From assembly GCF_001990265.1 (NCBI RefSeq), contig NZ_LYVN01000003.1, forward strand, positions 1 through 64,000: DNA of 64,000 bases. The letters run 5' to 3'. Source of the DNA: Sphingopyxis sp. KK2 (GTDB taxonomy: Bacteria > Pseudomonadota > Alphaproteobacteria > Sphingomonadales > Sphingomonadaceae). The position numbers and the translations under genes were made by a program. This document shows, in pieces, positions 17,048 to 27,512 of the stretch. The notes under the pieces are model-generated. The model was not told the origin of the DNA, did not search any database, and worked only from the letters and a program-made list of their open reading frames with translations. The number at the start of each line of letters is the position of its first letter. Positions within the stretch are counted from its first letter, which is position 1.

Positions 17048-17614
17048 ATGGCCGATTTCACCGATACCCTGACCGACAAGCATATCGCCTTCATCGAAAG
17101 GCAGCCGGTCTATTTCACCGCCACCGCCGCCGAGGGGGCGCGGATCAACCTGTCGCCCAAGGGCTATGCCGACAGCTTTCGCGTGCTGTCCGAAAACCGC
17201 GTCGCCTATCTCGACCTCGGCGGTTCGGGCAACGAAACGCACGCGCATCTGGCCGCCGACGGGCGGATCACGATCATGTTCTGCGCCTTCGACCGCAGCG
17301 CGCTGATCCTGCGCATCTATGGCCGCGGCCGCGCGGTGTTGCCGCAGGACGCCGACTGGGACGCGATCGCCGCGCATTTCAAGCTGATCCCCGGCACCCG
17401 CCAGATTTTCGTGATCGACGTCGACAGCGTCCAGACGAGCTGCGGCTGGGGCGTGCCGATGATGGAACTCAGCCACGAGCGCGACACGCTGCAGAAATAT
17501 CACCGCCAGGCCGACCCGGTGGCGTGGGTCGAGAAAACCAAGGGGCGGACGAAGAGCATCGACGGCCTGCCCGCACGCCCGACCGACCGCTTCATCGCCG
17601 GCGATCCCGCCTGA
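17048..17614 (+). CDS. Pyridoxamine 5'-phosphate oxidase family protein
   Basis: A 188-residue protein of the PNPOx-like split-barrel superfamily. Segments such as FYFTATAAEGARINLSPKG-type wording (here QPVYFTATAAEGARINLSP), YLDLGGSGNETHAHL and ILRIYGRGRAVLP match F420/FMN-binding split barrels of unassigned substrate. It is not PdxH itself, which has a different C-terminus. Its stop codon shares one base with the start of the downstream DUF2007 gene, implying coupled translation. Confidence 0.85.
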   Translation: MADFTDTLTDKHIAFIERQPVYFTATAAEGARINLSPKGYADSFRVLSENRVAYLDLGGSGNETHAHLAADGRITIMFCAFDRSALILRIYGRGRAVLPQDADWDAIAAHFKLIPGTRQIFVIDVDSVQTSCGWGVPMMELSHERDTLQKYHRQADPVAWVEKTKGRTKSIDGLPARPTDRFIAGDPA

Positions 17615-17826
17615 TGCCGCTCGTCGAGCTCATACGGCTGCCGAACGGGGTCGAGGCCGAGCTGCTGCGCGGCCGGCTCGAGAGCGCGGGCGTGCATGCC
17701 GTGTGCTTCGACGCCGGCATGAACATCGCCGAAAGCGTCGGGTTGCTCATCCCGGTGCGCGTGATGGTGCTCGACGAGGATCTCACCGAGGCACAGGCGC
17801 TGATGGCCGAGTTCGGCACCGTCTGA
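17614..17826 (+). CDS. DUF2007 putative signal-transducing protein
   Basis: A 70-residue protein of the DUF2007 (putative signal transducing) family: ELIRLPNGVEAELLRGRLES, then GVHAVCFDAGMNIAE, then IPVRVMVLDEDLTEAQALM. These domains have a ferredoxin-like fold related to PII proteins and often stand next to enzymes; no ligand is established. The ATG overlaps the previous stop by one base. Confidence 0.82.
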   Translation: MPLVELIRLPNGVEAELLRGRLESAGVHAVCFDAGMNIAESVGLLIPVRVMVLDEDLTEAQALMAEFGTV

Positions 17827-17877
17827 ACGCAACCTAAGCCCGCGTCGAACGTCCCTAATCCTGTGAAAAAGCCCGAG

Positions 17878-18573
17878 ATGATCAAGGTCGCCAGCTATAA
17901 TATGCGCAAGGGCATCGGGCTCGACCGGCGCCGCGACCCCGGGCGGGTGCTCTCGGTGCTGCGCGAACTCGACGCCGATGTCGTCGCGCTGCAGGAGGCC
18001 GACCGCCGTTTCGGGACCCGCGCCAGCGCGATCCCGCCGCACATGTTCGAGGAGCATAGCGATTATGTGCCGGTCGACCTGCTCGGCGGCCGCCCCTATG
18101 CGATCGGCTGGCACGGCAATGCGCTGCTCGTCCGCAAGGGCGTCGCGGTCGAGGAAAGCCACGCGCTGCACCTGCCGACGCTCGAACCGCGCGGCGCGGT
18201 CGCGGCGACGCTGCGCATCGGCGACACACGCTTGCGCGTGGTCGGCATGCATCTCGACATTTCGGGGCTGCGGCGCCGGCAACAGGCGCGCGCGATCCTC
18301 CACCATGTTTCGGAAGGCGAGGAATTGCCGACGATCCTGATGGGCGACTGCAACGAGTGGCGCAACCAGGGCGGCTGCCTCCATGATTTCGGCGAGCGCC
18401 ACCGGCTGGTCGACACCGGCCACAGTTTCCACAGCCGCCGCCCGGTCGCCAAGCTCGACCGCATCTTCGCCTCGCCCGACCTGCAGCCGGTCGACGCCGG
18501 GGTGCATCGCAGCGCGCTCGCGGCGCGCGCATCGGACCATCTGCCGATCTGGGCGCGGTTCGAGCGGGCCTAG
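17878..18573 (+). CDS. Endonuclease/exonuclease/phosphatase family protein
   Basis: A 231-residue enzyme of the EEP superfamily (DNase I-like fold). The metal-dependent phosphodiesterase motifs are visible: VASYNMRKGIG near the start, ALQEADRR with the catalytic Glu, the GMHLDISG and MGDCNEW blocks, and the C-terminal SDHLPIWARF. The substrate could be a nucleic acid, phospholipid or phosphoester; sequence alone does not decide. GTG 17863 would add five residues. It is the last gene before a palindromic repeat. Confidence 0.85.
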   Translation: MIKVASYNMRKGIGLDRRRDPGRVLSVLRELDADVVALQEADRRFGTRASAIPPHMFEEHSDYVPVDLLGGRPYAIGWHGNALLVRKGVAVEESHALHLPTLEPRGAVAATLRIGDTRLRVVGMHLDISGLRRRQQARAILHHVSEGEELPTILMGDCNEWRNQGGCLHDFGERHRLVDTGHSFHSRRPVAKLDRIFASPDLQPVDAGVHRSALAARASDHLPIWARFERA

Positions 18574-18575
18574 GT

Positions 18576-18711
18576 CTCCCCTCCCGCAGGCGGGAGGGGC
18601 AGCGAGACTTACGAGCTTGCTCGTTAGTCGCAGCGGGGTGGGCAGTTGTGCCGTCGATTGCTCGCTACGCTCGCGCCCACCCCTAACCCCTCCCGCAAGC
18701 GGGAGGGGGAG
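18576..18711. repeat. Palindromic intergenic repeat, CTCCCCTCCCGC family, copy 3
   Basis: This copy has the same ends and central GCGAGACTTACGAGCTTGCT block as the copy at 15819-15937, plus an extra hairpin TTGCTCGCTACGCTCGCGCC in its second half. It begins two bases after the stop of the EEP-family gene and precedes the glnK promoter region. Confidence 0.85.
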
Positions 18712-18807
18712 CGGCCTGCCTAAAATTTGGGCACAACACTGCCTCGCCTGCCCATATCGCTGACTCAATCGGTCGCGTGCGGGGTCCAATTCGTCACAAA
18801 ATGTTAA

Positions 18808-19218
<411 letters not shown>

Positions 19219-19235
19219 CGATAAAGGGGGAAGCA

Positions 19236-20615
<1,380 letters not shown>

Positions 20616-20697
20616 TTACGAGACTGGATACCCGCCGCCGCTCTCTCCTCTTTCAAAAGGCGGCGGGGTCCAACCCAGGTTCCTCCTGCGAACCACT

Positions 20698-20728
20698 GGC
20701 CGGGGCGAAGTCCCCGGCCTCTTTTTTT
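20698..20728 (+). terminator. Rho-independent terminator after amtB
   Basis: A GGCCGGGG stem, a short CGAAG loop and TCCCCGGCC are followed by TC and seven T. It ends the glnK-amtB unit. An additional long-loop hairpin (CCCGCCGCC at 20631, GGCGGCGGG at 20659) lies between the amtB stop and this terminator. The rest of the gap to the receptor gene at 20917 shows no coding sequence. Confidence 0.9.
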
Positions 20729-20916
20729 GATCGCGGCGGCCGGACCGGCAAGAGGGGCTGACCGATCGCACGCCGCCGCTGTGGCCGCGATGCAACAGCG
20801 CGCCGACATTTTATTGCGCACCCCCCGCGACCCCATTGCGGATTTGTGACAACAGGCGCACTTCTCTTGCCGCGACGGGACAACATAGTCCCGCGCTGCT
20901 CAGAGAGGAAAACATC

Positions 20917-23286
20917 ATGCATGCTCGCACTATGCTGCTGGCCGGGCTTTCGACGCTCGCGCTGGCCTCTTTCGTCACGCCCGCCGCCGCGCAGACCGCC
21001 GGCGCCGAAGAGGATGACGGCAACATCATCATCGTCACCGCGACCAAGCGCGACGCCAATCTCCAGGACATCCCCTTCTCGATCAACGCGCAGACCGCCG
21101 AGGACATTCAGAAATCCGGGGCGGTGACGCTCGAGGACCTGTCGCGCAACGTCGCGGGCCTGTCGGTGCAGAACCTCGGCCCCGGCCAGAGCCAGGTGTC
21201 GGTCCGCGGCGTGTCGGCGGGGCAGGTCGTACGCGACCAGCCCGGCGTCAAGGAACAGGTCGGCGTCTATCTCGACGAAAGCGTGATCTCGCTCTCGCTC
21301 TTCACCCCCGACATCGATCTTTACGACCTCAACCGCGTCGAAACGCTGCGCGGCCCGCAGGGCACGCTGTTCGGCTCGGGCTCGGTCGGCGGCACGATCC
21401 GCTACATCACCAACCAGCCCAAGCTCGGTACGACCGAGGGCAGCGTCGAGGCGAACCTCAACCTCGTCGACGGCGACGATATCGGCGGCCATCTGAAGGG
21501 CGCGATCAACCTGCCGCTCGGCGACAAGGCGGCAGTGCGCGCGGTCGGCTATTACACGCGCTACGGCGGCTTCATCAACGCGGTCAGCCCCGCTGGCGGC
21601 AACGACGTCAACAGCGGCGAACGCTATGGCGGCCGCCTCGCGCTGACCTTCGAGCCTGTCGACGACGTCTCGATCACCCCGCGCATCGTCTATCAGAAGG
21701 TGACCGCCGACGGCTTCAACCGCCAGGACATCTACAATCTCTATGGCAATCGCTTCACCACAACGCGGCCGCAGGTGACCTATGACGAGCGCGAGCAATA
21801 TCTGTTGCTGCGCGAGGCATTCGAGGACGAAACGCTGATCGCCGACCTCAACATCAATGTGGGGCTGGGCGGCGCCAAGCTGACGTCGGTGACCAGCTAT
21901 ATCAACCGCGACATCCTGGTGAGCCGCGACGCGAGCGCGCTCACCGGATCGGTGTCGGTCGACCTCGGCTTCCCGACCGCGGGCGTGTTGCTGCCGTCGA
22001 ACCTGGTCGACACCACCGACCTCGAAACCTGGACGCAGGAACTGCGGCTGGCATCGGACAATGACAGCCCGTTCCAGTGGGTGGTCGGCGCCTTCTATTC
22101 GAAGATCGACCGCGTCTACACCCAGACGCTGCCGACCCCCGGTTACGACGCGGTCACCGACGCGACGCTCGGCGCGGGGACCTCGGCGGCGGTCGCCAAC
22201 GGCTTCGGTCCGAATTCGCCGTACAACGCGTTCCTGCCCTATGACATCAAGCAGTTCGCACTGTTCGGCGAGGTCAGCTACGATATCACCGACGCCTTCA
22301 CCGCAACCGCGGGCGGGCGCTATTACGACTTCAAGGAAACGCGCAGCTTCGTGTCGGGCGGCCTGTTCGCCAATGGCGACAACCGCACCGACAGCACCAA
22401 GTCGAGCGGCTTCACCCCGCGCTTCCTGCTCTCCTACGACGTCGCCGACAATGTCAGCGTCAATGCGCAGGCGTCGAAGGGTTTCCGCCTCGGCGGGGTC
22501 AACGACCCGCTCAACCTGCCGCTCTGCTCGCCCGCCGACGCGGCGCTGTTCGGCGGTTTCCAGAGCTATGACGACGAAAGCCTGTGGAACTACGAGGTCG
22601 GCGTGAAATCGCAGGGGCGCGGTTTCACCTTCAACACCGCCGCCTTCTACAACGACATCCGCAACCTCCAGGTCACGCTCGACGCGGGCAGCTGCTCGTC
22701 GCGCATCGTGTTCAACGTCCCCGAAGCGCATTCGATGGGCGTCGAATTCGAACTCGGGCTGAACCCTGCCGACGGGCTCGACCTCAGCCTGTCGGGCAGC
22801 CTGATCGAGGCCGAGTTCGACACCACCCTGCCCGGTGCGCTGACCACCGCAACGGGGATTCGCGAGGGCAACCGCCTGCCGTCGGTGCCGAAATTCCAGC
22901 TGTCGGCTTCGGGCAGCTATGAATTCCCGGTCTCGGATACCGCCTCGGCCTATGTCTCGGCGTCGTTCCAGCATGTCGGCACGCGCTATACCCAGCCGGC
23001 GGATCAGGAAAACAACCCGCGGACCTTCGTCCACGGCCTGCCCTTCGGCGGCGCCCCGGCGAACGCCTCGACGACGGTCGACCTGCAGCTGCCCGACTAT
23101 CAGCTCGTCAACCTGAGCGCCGGGGTCGACATGGAGAATGGCCTGTCGCTGATCGTCTATGTCAACAATCTGTTCGACGAGAATGCGCTGCTCTCGTTCG
23201 ATCGCGAACGCGGCGGGCGCGCCCGCCTCGGCTACACCGTCGGCCAGCCGCGCACCTTCGGCATCACCGCGCGCAAGAGCTTCTAG
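20917..23286 (+). CDS. TonB-dependent receptor
   Basis: A 789-residue outer-membrane receptor. Signal peptide to about residue 26 (TPAAAQ), then a TonB-box-like NIIIVTATKR, a plug domain (DIPFSINAQTAEDIQ ... VETLRGPQGTLFGSGSVGGT) and a 22-strand barrel ending with the typical terminal Phe (RTFGITARKSF). It imports an unknown ligand; the plug resembles the sphingomonad receptor class that handles large organic substrates rather than classic siderophore receptors, which is inference only. GAGAGGA precedes the ATG. No transporter or hydrolase gene adjoins it, so context gives no substrate. Confidence 0.93.
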   Translation: MHARTMLLAGLSTLALASFVTPAAAQTAGAEEDDGNIIIVTATKRDANLQDIPFSINAQTAEDIQKSGAVTLEDLSRNVAGLSVQNLGPGQSQVSVRGVSAGQVVRDQPGVKEQVGVYLDESVISLSLFTPDIDLYDLNRVETLRGPQGTLFGSGSVGGTIRYITNQPKLGTTEGSVEANLNLVDGDDIGGHLKGAINLPLGDKAAVRAVGYYTRYGGFINAVSPAGGNDVNSGERYGGRLALTFEPVDDVSITPRIVYQKVTADGFNRQDIYNLYGNRFTTTRPQVTYDEREQYLLLREAFEDETLIADLNINVGLGGAKLTSVTSYINRDILVSRDASALTGSVSVDLGFPTAGVLLPSNLVDTTDLETWTQELRLASDNDSPFQWVVGAFYSKIDRVYTQTLPTPGYDAVTDATLGAGTSAAVANGFGPNSPYNAFLPYDIKQFALFGEVSYDITDAFTATAGGRYYDFKETRSFVSGGLFANGDNRTDSTKSSGFTPRFLLSYDVADNVSVNAQASKGFRLGGVNDPLNLPLCSPADAALFGGFQSYDDESLWNYEVGVKSQGRGFTFNTAAFYNDIRNLQVTLDAGSCSSRIVFNVPEAHSMGVEFELGLNPADGLDLSLSGSLIEAEFDTTLPGALTTATGIREGNRLPSVPKFQLSASGSYEFPVSDTASAYVSASFQHVGTRYTQPADQENNPRTFVHGLPFGGAPANASTTVDLQLPDYQLVNLSAGVDMENGLSLIVYVNNLFDENALLSFDRERGGRARLGYTVGQPRTFGITARKSF

Positions 23287-23390
23287 GAGCCGGCGGGGGC
23301 GGGTTTCCCGGGCCGGAGACCCGCCTTCGCAGATGCACAATAAATAGGCAGTGGTGATGCAAATTTAGGCCTTTTCAGGATGACATTAAT

Positions 23391-23432
23391 ATGGCATTCA
23401 ACACTCAAGAGTTTCAGGAGGGGAGAGCCTGA
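23391..23432 (+). other. Mini-ORF directly before a strong terminator (candidate small RNA or leader peptide)
   Basis: ATG at 23391 opens a 13-codon frame (MAFNTQEFQEGRA, then TGA) between the receptor stop and the terminator at 23439-23471. The flanking 23340-23470 stretch is clearly less G/C-rich than its surroundings. It could be only the receptor 3' UTR, or an independent small transcript. There is no ribosome binding site of note before the ATG, so translation is doubtful. Confidence 0.25.
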
Positions 23433-23438
23433 AAGGCT

Positions 23439-23471
23439 GGGCCGGGACGCAAGTCCCGGCCCTCTTTTTTT
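23439..23471 (+). terminator. Rho-independent terminator
   Basis: GGGCCGGGAC, loop GCAA, GTCCCGGCCC, then TC and seven T: a perfect 10-bp stem with U-tract. It closes the receptor transcript. From here to the VOC gene end at 23745 I see no gene, only a hairpin near 23695. Confidence 0.92.
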
Positions 23472-23694
23472 GTGCGCAGCACGCGCCGCTCCGAAAACAC
23501 GCAGAAAAACGTGCCTCACTTTGCGGCAGTCGCGCCTGCTCCCCGATCCGGCCCGCGAATCATTGCTGCGCGAATCATCCTGTTTTGCTGCACAAATTTT
23601 TTCGGGAACCATCGCCGGCAGGGCGCGTTTCAATAGTCCAATCGATCGAAAGAAAGACTGGAATCGCTTCGCGTCTCCGGACGCAAGCATCGGA

Positions 23695-23722
23695 AGCCCC
23701 GCCGCAGAGATGCGGCGGGGCT
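23695..23722 (-). terminator. Hairpin after the VOC gene, probable terminator
   Basis: AGCCCCGCCGC and GCGGCGGGGCT form a perfect 11-bp stem around a 6-base loop, 23 bases past the stop of the minus-strand VOC gene. The following T-tract is short on that strand, so efficiency is uncertain. Confidence 0.5.
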
Positions 23723-23744
23723 TATCCGTTTCGGGCAGACCGTC

Positions 23745-24125
23745 TCAGGCCGCCGCGCCCATCTCCGACTGCGAGAACATGAAGGCGTTTCCGTCGGGAT
23801 CGTAGAAGGTCAGCAATTTCACCAGCCCCGGGATATGCTGGATATCGCCGTCCTGCCGCACGCCTTCGGCATCGAGATGCGCCTTCGCCGCGTCGATATC
23901 CTCGACCTCGAACACATTGGTCGCGCCGCCGCCCTGCACCACCGCCTCGACCTGGCTCAGCCCGATATTCACCCCCGCCATCGGGGTCCGGAGTTCGCAC
24001 CAGCCGATCTCGTCGGCGCGGTAGAGCAGCTCGCACAGCATCACCCGCTCGTACCAGGCGATCGATGCGGTCATGTCGCTGACCCCCATCGAACAGGTGA
24101 GTTCGGATCCGATCTTCAACGCCAT
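23745..24125 (-). CDS. VOC (glyoxalase/bleomycin resistance) family protein
   Basis: A 126-residue protein with the two beta-alpha-beta-beta-beta repeats of the vicinal oxygen chelate fold. It opens SMGVSDMTASIAWYERVM and closes VKLLTFYDPDGNAFMFSQSE, where a metal-binding Glu/His is expected near the end. Substrate cannot be assigned. It is divergent from the HxlR-type regulator at 24211, separated by 85 bases, a usual arrangement in which the regulator controls the enzyme gene. Confidence 0.85.
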   Translation of the reverse strand: MALKIGSELTCSMGVSDMTASIAWYERVMLCELLYRADEIGWCELRTPMAGVNIGLSQVEAVVQGGGATNVFEVEDIDAAKAHLDAEGVRQDGDIQHIPGLVKLLTFYDPDGNAFMFSQSEMGAAA

Positions 24126-24210
24126 AAATTGCTCCCTCTGCCGGCCGCGCGAACGATGTCGCGCGCGATTCCCGTTGCACCACTGGTACGGTTTGTATAG
24201 TTACTGGCAA

Positions 24211-24750
24211 ATGCCGTCAAGAAGCCCCGATCCGCTGCTCGCGCAGCTCGGCAGCCATCGCTGGCTGGTGCCGCTGCTCGCCGATCTCGCGGCGCACAAG
24301 GGCGCGCGCTTCGTCGGGCTGGTGAACCGGTTGCAGCTCTCGCGCGACAGCCTGACCCGCACGCTCGGCGCCGCAGCGGCGATCGGCTGGGTGCAGCGAA
24401 ACCCCGGTCACGGCCATCCGCTGCGCCCCGAATATATCCTCACCGAAGCGGGCCACGCCGCCGCGCTGCGCGCCGCGACGATCGCCGAAGCGCAGGCGGC
24501 GATCGGCTTGCCGCCGGGCGCGGCGACGCGCTGGGGGCTGCCGCTGGTCGCGGGGATCGGCGCGGGACACGACCGCTTCAACGCGCTGTCACGATTGCTC
24601 GCGCCCGCGACCCCGCGCGCGCTGTCGCAAGGACTGACCGCGCTGGGCGAGCACGGACTGGTCGTGCGCGACGTGATCGACGGGCGGCCGCCGAGCAGCC
24701 TTTATGCGCTGACGGCGAATGGCCGGGTGCTGGCGGAGGCGTGCGCTTAG
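24211..24750 (+). CDS. Transcriptional regulator with two HxlR-like winged helices
   Basis: A 179-residue protein that seems to contain two HxlR-type winged-helix units in tandem. Unit 1 (about 8-85): HRWLVPLLADLA, LSRDSLTRTLGAA, then a wing ending in YILTEAGHAA. Unit 2 (about 100-178): RWGLPLVAGIGAG, RALSQGLTALGEHGLVVRDV, then a wing ending in YALTANGRVLAE. Typical HxlR proteins have one unit and dimerise; this one could work as a pseudo-dimer. It is divergent from the VOC gene and probably regulates it. The start at 24211 is the first ATG after the shared gap; the Shine-Dalgarno is poor. Confidence 0.78.
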   Translation: MPSRSPDPLLAQLGSHRWLVPLLADLAAHKGARFVGLVNRLQLSRDSLTRTLGAAAAIGWVQRNPGHGHPLRPEYILTEAGHAAALRAATIAEAQAAIGLPPGAATRWGLPLVAGIGAGHDRFNALSRLLAPATPRALSQGLTALGEHGLVVRDVIDGRPPSSLYALTANGRVLAEACA

Positions 24751-24821
24751 CGTTCCCCGGCGAAAGCCGGGGTCCAGATACCGAGCGCCACCGGTCATGG
24801 GCCCCGGCTTTCGACGGGGAT
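24751..24821. repeat. Palindromic repeat between convergent genes (CCCCGGCGAAAGCCGGGG type)
   Basis: CCCCGGCGAAAGCCGGGGTC and GGGCCCCGGCTTTCGACGGG form an inverted pair. The element fills the whole gap between the regulator stop (24750) and the oxidoreductase stop (24826), and could act as a bidirectional terminator. It resembles the family found at 34267-34342 and inside ileS. Confidence 0.75.
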
Positions 24822-24825
24822 CAAT

Positions 24826-26412
24826 TCACGCCAACGCCGCCTTCACGAAATCGGCCGCGCGTTCGCCGATCATGATGCTCGGCGCATTGGTGTTGCCGCT
24901 GACCAGCCGCGGCATGATGCTCACGTCGGCGACCCACAGCCCGTCGATGCCATTGGCCTTCAAGGTCGGGTCGACCACCGCATCGGCGTCGCTGCCCATG
25001 CGGCACGTCCCCACCGGATGATAGACGGTGTCGGCGCGGCTGCGGATCAGCGCGTCGAGCGCCGCATCATCGTCGATATCGACCGGATGCCGATCGACCC
25101 CGGCATAGTCGCTGAGCGGCGGCGCCGCCGCGATGCGGTGCATCATCCGCACGCCGGCGCGCAAGGTCGCGATGTCGCGGTCGTCGGTCAGAAAGCCCGG
25201 GTCGATCGCCGGCGCGGCGCCGGCGTCGCCCGACGCCAGCCGCACCGTGCCGCGGCTCTCGGGGCGCAGCACGCAAGCGTGGATCGAAAAGCCATGCCCC
25301 TTCACCTTGGTCCGGCCATGATCCTCGAGCATCGCGGGGACGAAATGATATTGGATGTCGGGCGCGGGCAGGTCGGGGTGCGATTTCCAGAACCCCCCCG
25401 CCTCGGCAAAGCAGGTCGTCATGATGCCGGTGCGTTTCAGCCGATGCTCGAAGATCGCCTTGACCATCCGCCAGCTACCGCCGGGGCTGTCGCCGAAGGG
25501 ATCGGTCGACCTCGTCTCCCAGCTCGACACATAGTCGATATGATCCTGCAGATCGGCGCCCACCGCGGCGCGATCGGCCACCACGTCGATGCCATGCTCG
25601 GCCAGATGCGCGCCGGGACCGATGCCCGACAGCATCAAAATCTGCGGGCTGTTGAATGCGCCCGCCGACAGCACCACCCCGCCGCGCACGCGCAAAGTCT
25701 CGCGCCGCCCGCCGCGCCGGATGACGACCCCCGCCGCGCGGCCGTCCTCGACGAGGATCTTCTCGACCAGCGCCTTGGTGCGGATGTCGAGATTGGCGCG
25801 CCCGCGCAAGGGCTCGACATAGGCGCGCGCCGCCGACCAGCGCTCGCCCGCCTTTTGCGTCGTCTGGTAGAGGCCGAAACCTTCCTGGTTGGCGCCGTTG
25901 AAATCGGGGGTGCGCGGCAATTGCAGCGCCGCGGCGCTTTCGACGAAACGCCGGCTCGTCACATTGGGCCAGCGCTGGTCCATGACGCTCAGCGGCCCGT
26001 CGGCGCCGTGAAACGCGTCGGCGCCGCGCTCATTGCCTTCGCTGCGCCGGAACCAGGGCAGCACATCGGCATAGCTCCAGCCCGTCGCCCCCAGCGCCTC
26101 CCACTGGTCGTAATCGAATTTGTGGCCGCGAATATAGACCATCGCGTTGATCGCGCTCGACCCGCCGAGCCCGCGACCGCGCGGCTGATATCCGATGCGG
26201 CCGTTCAGCCCCTTTTGCGGGAGCGTGTCATATTGATAGTTCGACGCCTTCGGAATGAAGGGCATGAAGCCTGGGGTCTTGATGCGGATGATGTCGTTCG
26301 TCCCGCCCGCCTCGACGAGGCACACGCTGCGCGTGCCATCCTCGGCAAGCCGCCCCGCCGCCGCGCTCCCCGCACTGCCGCCGCCGATGACGATGATGTC
26401 GAACTGATCCAT
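24826..26412 (-). CDS. GMC-family FAD oxidoreductase (choline dehydrogenase-like)
   Basis: A 528-residue flavoenzyme of the glucose-methanol-choline family. The N-terminal FAD-binding motif [17 protein letters not shown], the GMC signature [19 protein letters not shown], the second signature [16 protein letters not shown] and the catalytic C-terminal [11 protein letters not shown] and [16 protein letters not shown] are intact. It would oxidise a primary alcohol; the family includes choline and alkanol dehydrogenases, and substrate is not resolvable here. No neighbouring betaine genes are present. Confidence 0.92.
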   Translation of the reverse strand: MDQFDIIVIGGGSAGSAAAGRLAEDGTRSVCLVEAGGTNDIIRIKTPGFMPFIPKASNYQYDTLPQKGLNGRIGYQPRGRGLGGSSAINAMVYIRGHKFDYDQWEALGATGWSYADVLPWFRRSEGNERGADAFHGADGPLSVMDQRWPNVTSRRFVESAAALQLPRTPDFNGANQEGFGLYQTTQKAGERWSAARAYVEPLRGRANLDIRTKALVEKILVEDGRAAGVVIRRGGRRETLRVRGGVVLSAGAFNSPQILMLSGIGPGAHLAEHGIDVVADRAAVGADLQDHIDYVSSWETRSTDPFGDSPGGSWRMVKAIFEHRLKRTGIMTTCFAEAGGFWKSHPDLPAPDIQYHFVPAMLEDHGRTKVKGHGFSIHACVLRPESRGTVRLASGDAGAAPAIDPGFLTDDRDIATLRAGVRMMHRIAAAPPLSDYAGVDRHPVDIDDDAALDALIRSRADTVYHPVGTCRMGSDADAVVDPTLKANGIDGLWVADVSIMPRLVSGNTNAPSIMIGERAADFVKAALA

Positions 26413-26495
26413 ATACCGCTCCCCTCGCCACCCGTTCGGTGGTCGTCGAGATGCTTACATGAATGTCATTAGCGGGTGTGGCAAGGGGGGCGTTC

Positions 26496-26591
26496 GTCAT
26501 TGCGAGCGAAGCGAAGCAATCTCCAGCCATCCAGCTTGCGCGCGTCCGATGGCTGGAGATTGCCGCGTCGCCTTCGGCTCCTCGCAATGAC
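26496..26591. repeat. Inverted repeat, GTCATTGCGAG family
   Basis: GTCATTGCGAGCGAAGCGAA at the left end and CTCCTCGCAATGAC at the right end are inverted, as are the inner blocks CAATCTCCAGCCATC and GATGGCTGGAGATTG. The element ends six bases before the stop of the minus-strand hydroxylase gene. It is a palindromic type widespread in proteobacteria, here seen once. Confidence 0.85.
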
Positions 26592-26597
26592 AGAAAA

Positions 26598-27512
26598 TTA
26601 TTCCGCCGGTTCCTCGACCGGCCGCCCCGCCGCCCAGCGTTCCTTGATCGTCGCGCTCGTCGCGCGGCTGCCGTCGTGGCTCCAGCCGGGTTCGCGCCAC
26701 ATATAGCTGAGCTTGTGCCGCCAAGGCGCGTGCCAGACGTCCTTCGCGATCCCGACCCATTCATGGACCGCGGCCCAGAGGATGTTGAAGCTGCCGAGCT
26801 GCTTGACGATGCCATAGCGGACCGGCTCGTCGTCGCGCTCGGGAACGAAGCTACCGAACATCTTGTCCCAGATGATGAACACGCCGGCATAGTTGGCGTC
26901 GAGGTAGCGCGGATTGACGCCATGGTGGACGCGGTGGTGCGACGGGGTGTTCATCACCGCCTCGAACCAGCGCGGCAGCCGCTTGATCGCCTCGGTATGG
27001 ATCCAGAACTGGTAGATCAGGTTCAGCCCCGCGCAGAAAAAGACCATCGCGGGCGGGAAGCCGATCAGGAACAGCGGCAGGCGGAAGAGGAAGGTCAGGC
27101 TGAAGAAGCCGGTCCAGGTCTGCCGCAGCGCGGTCGACAGATTATAATGCTGGCTGCTGTGGTGGATGACATGGCTCGCCCAGAACCAGCGCACGCGATG
27201 CGCGCTGCGGTGGAAGGCGTAATAGGCCAGATCGTCGAGGAAGAAGCAGAGGATCCACGCCCACCACCAAGTGGCGAAATCGAGCCCGATGTCGAACAGC
27301 CGGTACTGGTACACCCACACCGACATCCCGACGACCGCCGCGCCGACGAGCGCACCCGCGACCTGGCTGACCGTGCCGAGCATCAGCGAGGTAAGCGTAT
27401 CGCGCGCCTCGTAGCGGCTTTTGTCCTTGCGCAGCGAATAGAGCATCTCGGCGATCAGCAGCAGGATGAACGCCGGCACCGCATAGACGACCGGATCGGG
27501 CAATTTATCCAT
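26598..27512 (-). CDS. Sterol desaturase / fatty acid hydroxylase family protein
   Basis: A 304-residue membrane di-iron hydroxylase. The histidine clusters are FHRSAHRVRWFWASHVIHHS and, later, TEAIKRLPRW ... SHHRVHHGVNPRYLD; four or so hydrophobic helices (about 10-25, 42-70, 80-98, 135-165) precede and separate them. It hydroxylates or desaturates an unknown lipid in the inner membrane. Its start overlaps the preceding gene's end by eight bases, and the three genes 28343-26598 form one operon. A second, different hydroxylase is encoded at 28463-29296. Confidence 0.88.
   Translation of the reverse strand: MDKLPDPVVYAVPAFILLLIAEMLYSLRKDKSRYEARDTLTSLMLGTVSQVAGALVGAAVVGMSVWVYQYRLFDIGLDFATWWWAWILCFFLDDLAYYAFHRSAHRVRWFWASHVIHHSSQHYNLSTALRQTWTGFFSLTFLFRLPLFLIGFPPAMVFFCAGLNLIYQFWIHTEAIKRLPRWFEAVMNTPSHHRVHHGVNPRYLDANYAGVFIIWDKMFGSFVPERDDEPVRYGIVKQLGSFNILWAAVHEWVGIAKDVWHAPWRHKLSYMWREPGWSHDGSRATSATIKERWAAGRPVEEPAE

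Noticed and set aside
20653-23340. An 895-codon minus-strand frame opposite the TonB-dependent receptor
   Set aside because: The plus strand encodes a complete receptor with signal, plug and barrel; the antisense product has no recognisable domain.
24751-24821. Palindrome between convergent genes called simply as a terminator
   Set aside because: It lacks T-tracts on both strands and resembles a dispersed repeat family; a terminator role is possible but not shown.
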